A stretch of 24,534 nt of DNA from the NCBI GenBank assembly GCA_964383535.1, contig CAYLHS010000029.1:1-24534 (forward strand), read 5' to 3'. Every line of letters starts with the position of its first letter. Positions within the stretch are counted from its first letter, which is position 1. The position numbers and the translations under genes were made by a program. This DNA comes from CAYLHS01 sp964383535 (lineage in GTDB: Bacteria; Actinomycetota; Acidimicrobiia; Spongiisociales; UBA4744). A model generated the notes under the pieces. It made no database searches. It saw only the letters and a program-made list of their open reading frames with translations, and had not been told where the DNA came from. This document shows positions 22,434-24,534 of this stretch, one piece after another.

Positions 22434-22484
22434 CACTCTCGTCAGCGCTGGCCGGAATACGTCCGGCCGGCAGCGACGAGAGTG
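22434..22484 (+). terminator. Terminator-like hairpin after the phn operon
   Basis: Two 23-base arms (22434-22456 and 22462-22484) pair with a three-base internal mismatch and one G-T, giving 10 + 10 paired bases and a five-base loop ATACG. It lies between the second phnE stop and the dGTPase promoter. A short TTGATGT follows rather than a real T-run, so termination may need factors. Confidence 0.65.
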
Positions 22485-22492
22485 TTGATGTC

Positions 22493-22498
22493 TACCCT
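22493..22498 (+). promoter_or_regulatory. -10 box TACCCT for leaderless dGTPase gene
   Basis: TACCCT is followed by six bases and ATG 22505; there is no ribosome binding site. It matches the other leaderless-type starts in the window and directly follows the phn hairpin. Confidence 0.5.
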
Positions 22499-22504
22499 TG
22501 CCGC

Positions 22505-23506
22505 ATGAGCGAGATGATCCGGCGCACAAGGGAGATCCGAGAACGAGAGGAACGTGATCTCCTCGCGCCTGCGGCGACGAGGTCCACCGACTCGAAGGGG
22601 CGAGCCCAGCCGGAGGATCCCGATCCATACCGCACCGCGTTCGAACGCGACAGGGATCGGATCCTGCACACCAAGGCGTTCCGTCGTCTGAAACACAAGA
22701 CGCAGGTGTTCATCAATCCGGAGGGTGACCACTACGTCACTCGCCTCACCCACACCCTTCAGGTCACCCAGGTGGGCAGGGCGATGGCGTCCGATCTGGG
22801 CCTCAACGAGCCCCTCACAGAAGCGATCTGCCTCGCCCACGACGTCGGCCACTCCCCGTTCGGTCATACCGGCGAAGAGGCGCTCTCCCCCTACGTCACC
22901 GGCGAGTGGCTGCACTCAGAACAAAGCGTCAGGGTGCTCAGCGTCCTCGAGCCGTCCAATCTCTCATGGGAGGTGCTCGATGGTGTGCGCGCCCACTCGT
23001 GGAAGGTCGACCCGCCTCCGGCGACCCCGGAGGGGATGCTCTGTCGATTCGCCGATCGGATCGCCTACCTCACCCACGATGTCGACGACGCCCTCAGAGC
23101 ACACGTCATAGGTCGATCGGATCTCCCCGAGCGGACGCTTCGAGTATTCGGGGAGCCGGGTGCCGAATGGATCGACACCATGATCAACGCCGTCGTCGAC
23201 GAGTCGCTCGAGCAGGGCCAGGTAGTGATGGCGCCCGACGTCCTGGAGGCGATGCAGGTGCTGAGGGACTTCATGTTCGAGCGTGTCTACCTCCGCCCCG
23301 AGTCACGCCCGCAACAGCAGCGAGCCATCGCGGTGATCCGGAATCTCGTCGATCACTTCATCGCTCGCCCCGACGAGGTACCGGACACCTACCGTGTCGA
23401 CGACGCCGACGACATCGAACGGGCTATCGACTACGTGTCGGGGATGACGGACCGCTATGCCCTCAGGATGTACGACCGACTGTTCCGGCCCGAGGGGATC
23501 GACTGA
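22505..23506 (+). CDS. dgt: Deoxyguanosinetriphosphate triphosphohydrolase-like HD protein
   Basis: Members split dNTPs into deoxynucleosides and triphosphate, controlling nucleotide pools. The 333-residue product has the HD superfamily metal ligands: His83 in RLTHTLQV, His112-Asp113 in AHDVGHSPFGH, and a later Asp in LTHDVDDALRAHV. The family opening FERDRDRILHTKAFRRLKHKTQVF (split by position 47 onward) is clear, and the C-terminal half is helical with no extra domain. Length is in the range of type 2 dGTPases (330-400). ATG 22505 follows a leaderless -10 box. The preferred dNTP cannot be decided. Confidence 0.93.
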   Translation: MSEMIRRTREIREREERDLLAPAATRSTDSKGRAQPEDPDPYRTAFERDRDRILHTKAFRRLKHKTQVFINPEGDHYVTRLTHTLQVTQVGRAMASDLGLNEPLTEAICLAHDVGHSPFGHTGEEALSPYVTGEWLHSEQSVRVLSVLEPSNLSWEVLDGVRAHSWKVDPPPATPEGMLCRFADRIAYLTHDVDDALRAHVIGRSDLPERTLRVFGEPGAEWIDTMINAVVDESLEQGQVVMAPDVLEAMQVLRDFMFERVYLRPESRPQQQRAIAVIRNLVDHFIARPDEVPDTYRVDDADDIERAIDYVSGMTDRYALRMYDRLFRPEGID

Positions 23507-23512
23507 GCTTTC

Positions 23513-23555
23513 CTTGTCAACCTGAACGTCGCTCAGCGAGGCTGACATTGACAAG
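23513..23555 (+). terminator. Possible inverted-repeat terminator after the dGTPase gene
   Basis: CTTGTCAA at 23513-23520 and its complement TTGACAAG at 23548-23555 form an 8-bp stem with a 27-base loop that itself contains TCGCT/AGCGA. It lies seven bases after the stop. The large loop makes this weaker than the neighbouring hairpin. Confidence 0.35.
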
Positions 23556-23559
23556 AACC

Positions 23560-23598
23560 GCAAGAGAGGAGACGGGCCCCGAAGGGCCCGCCTCTTGC
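23560..23598 (-). terminator. UUCG-loop terminator of the endonuclease-family gene
   Basis: Read on the minus strand, CGGGCCC-complement arms (23573-23579 and 23584-23590) close a TTCG tetraloop by C-G, the most stable RNA tetraloop. An outer stem of seven pairs (23560-23566 with 23592-23598) flanks an internal bulge. It lies 16 bases after the stop at 23615. The same structure could end the plus-strand dGTPase transcript. Confidence 0.65.
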
Positions 23599-23614
23599 GT
23601 TGGTTCCGTTGCCG

Positions 23615-24534
23615 CTACCTTCTGAACGAAGGGAGCTTCCAGCCCGGGAAGGGCCGACCCCATATCGTCCACCGGGACGACACCAGCAGCGATGCCGTCT
23701 GCGTCAGGACGCGGGAGGCGTCCCGATCGATGAACCTCGGTGTGAAGCCTCTCACCTGATTGATGAACGCCCGGAGCTGTGCCTTGTAGGCGGCGGTCTT
23801 GCCTGCCTCCAGGTACGTCCGCGCTCGTTCGAGACGGTCCAGCAGGATCTTCACGGTGTTGTTGCCGCTGATCTTGCCCTCGTCTGCGTAGTACTGCACG
23901 AGCGACTCCAGCTGCCCGACACCAATGTGGAACCGAGCCACCTGCGGATCGTGATCGCTGGTGCCTCGAGGACCGTCACCCACGTAGTCGGACGGGAAGT
24001 CGCTATTGATGTGCGCCGCCCGCATCTCCACGAGATCCGAGAACATGGACGGCGTCACGAACAGCTGATCGAGCGTCTGCGCCTGTCCCTGGTAGACGTA
24101 GCTGTACGCGCTTGCCGGATGTGCCGCGAGGAGCGACTCGTACAGGTTCACCATTCCCTGGTTGTACAACGCAGCGAGCTGATCGCTCGGCACCGTTGTG
24201 TCGTCGGGACGCGGATACACGTTCAGGTCGCCACCGACCACCACGCGGACATTCGGGTCTGCGGTCTGCAGAGCATCCACGATCGCCGCGTTGTAGGCCG
24301 CCTGCTCGGTCCGTTGACCCACACGGCCGTCGGGCCCGCTGCTGAAGTGGTTGTCGACCGCGTACAGGTCGGTGAACGCACTCGATCCGATGCCTTTCTG
24401 CCAGATACGGAAGTAGCCGACCAGTGGCGCCCTCGTGAAGACGAGATCGCCATCGGTACCGGTCGAGGTGTCAACGTCGCCCGGCAGGTCCGCGTTGAAC
24501 GACTTCGGGTTGGACACGTCCGTGTTGTAGCCGA
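23615..24534 (-). CDS. Endonuclease/exonuclease/phosphatase family protein with FIMAH-like C-terminus, partial
   Basis: The frame is open to the right edge, so the N-terminus is outside the window; the GTG at 24517 is only an internal valine codon, as the frame continues upstream as GYNTD. About 305 residues are visible. They contain the late motifs of the EEP fold: NHFSSGP, VVVGGDLNVYPRPDD (metal/phosphate site), TLDQLFVT and the SDHDPQVARF catalytic motif. After it comes a helical region of about 75 residues (LESLVQYYADEGKISGNNTVK and following, ending INQVRG) matching the FIMAH type found at the C-terminus of secreted bacterial enzymes. Extracellular DNase or phosphodiesterase activity is the best guess; the substrate is open. 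Confidence 0.8.
   Translation of the reverse strand, partial: GYNTDVSNPKSFNADLPGDVDTSTGTDGDLVFTRAPLVGYFRIWQKGIGSSAFTDLYAVDNHFSSGPDGRVGQRTEQAAYNAAIVDALQTADPNVRVVVGGDLNVYPRPDDTTVPSDQLAALYNQGMVNLYESLLAAHPASAYSYVYQGQAQTLDQLFVTPSMFSDLVEMRAAHINSDFPSDYVGDGPRGTSDHDPQVARFHIGVGQLESLVQYYADEGKISGNNTVKILLDRLERARTYLEAGKTAAYKAQLRAFINQVRGFTPRFIDRDASRVLTQTASLLVSSRWTIWGRPFPGWKLPSFRR

Noticed and set aside
24517..24517. GTG at 24517 as the start of the endonuclease-family gene
   Set aside because: The frame stays open to the window edge and the residues before it (GYNTD) continue the protein; essential early EEP motifs are missing, so the real start is outside.

Overview
The window is GC-rich, densely packed bacterial chromosome with a housekeeping character. 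Several traits point to an actinobacterium (Actinomycetota): the lysC-asd pair with a corynebacterial-style internal start, an actinobacterial-type HU protein, class II fructose bisphosphatase, Thr/Glu-rich lipoprotein linkers, many GTG starts and several leaderless-type promoters (TANNNT 6-10 bases before the start codon). Acidimicrobiia or a nearby deep branch is my best guess, but this is inference from gene content and style, not a phylogeny. I see no rRNA, tRNA, CRISPR array, insertion sequence or prophage, and no gene-free stretch longer than 300 bases.

Layout. 1-2108 (minus): lysC-asd, the entry steps of aspartate-family amino acid synthesis; asd runs off the left edge. 2365-5127 (plus): a small Thr-rich membrane protein, a PHP-domain phosphoesterase and the lipid II flippase MurJ. 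5071-8629 (minus): methylmalonyl-CoA epimerase, a 56-residue acyl-CoA carboxylase epsilon-like protein, a lone receiver domain, a membrane-anchored HEAT-repeat protein and a processive family 2 glycosyltransferase. 8683-10850 (plus): thiolase and class II fructose-1,6-bisphosphatase. 10863-14593 (minus): dnaX, ybaB, recR, HU and a HAD hydrolase. 14686-17054 (plus): a two-gene ABC exporter. 17290-22378 (plus): a 5'-nucleotidase-like HAD protein, then a phnD-phnC-phnE-phnE importer. 22505-23506 (plus): a dGTPase-like HD protein. 23615-24534 (minus): the C-terminal part of a secreted-type endonuclease/exonuclease/phosphatase protein.

How the parts work together. DnaX, YbaB and RecR are the usual replication/recombination cluster. 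Receiver, HEAT protein and glycosyltransferase form a likely co-transcribed unit that could make and control a surface polysaccharide. The phn operon imports a phosphorus oxyanion or phosphonate; no C-P lyase or other phosphonate-degrading gene is in view.

Most unusual items: both PhnE permeases carry a large, apparently homologous extracytoplasmic beta-type insert with a cysteine pair, and the first also has a TM2-like N-terminus; the receiver-HEAT-glycosyltransferase unit; an easily missed carboxylase epsilon-like gene inside the mce operon; a 12-bp perfect palindrome at the lysC promoter; back-to-back promoters between mce and thiolase; and a recurrent TACCCT hexamer just before start codons.
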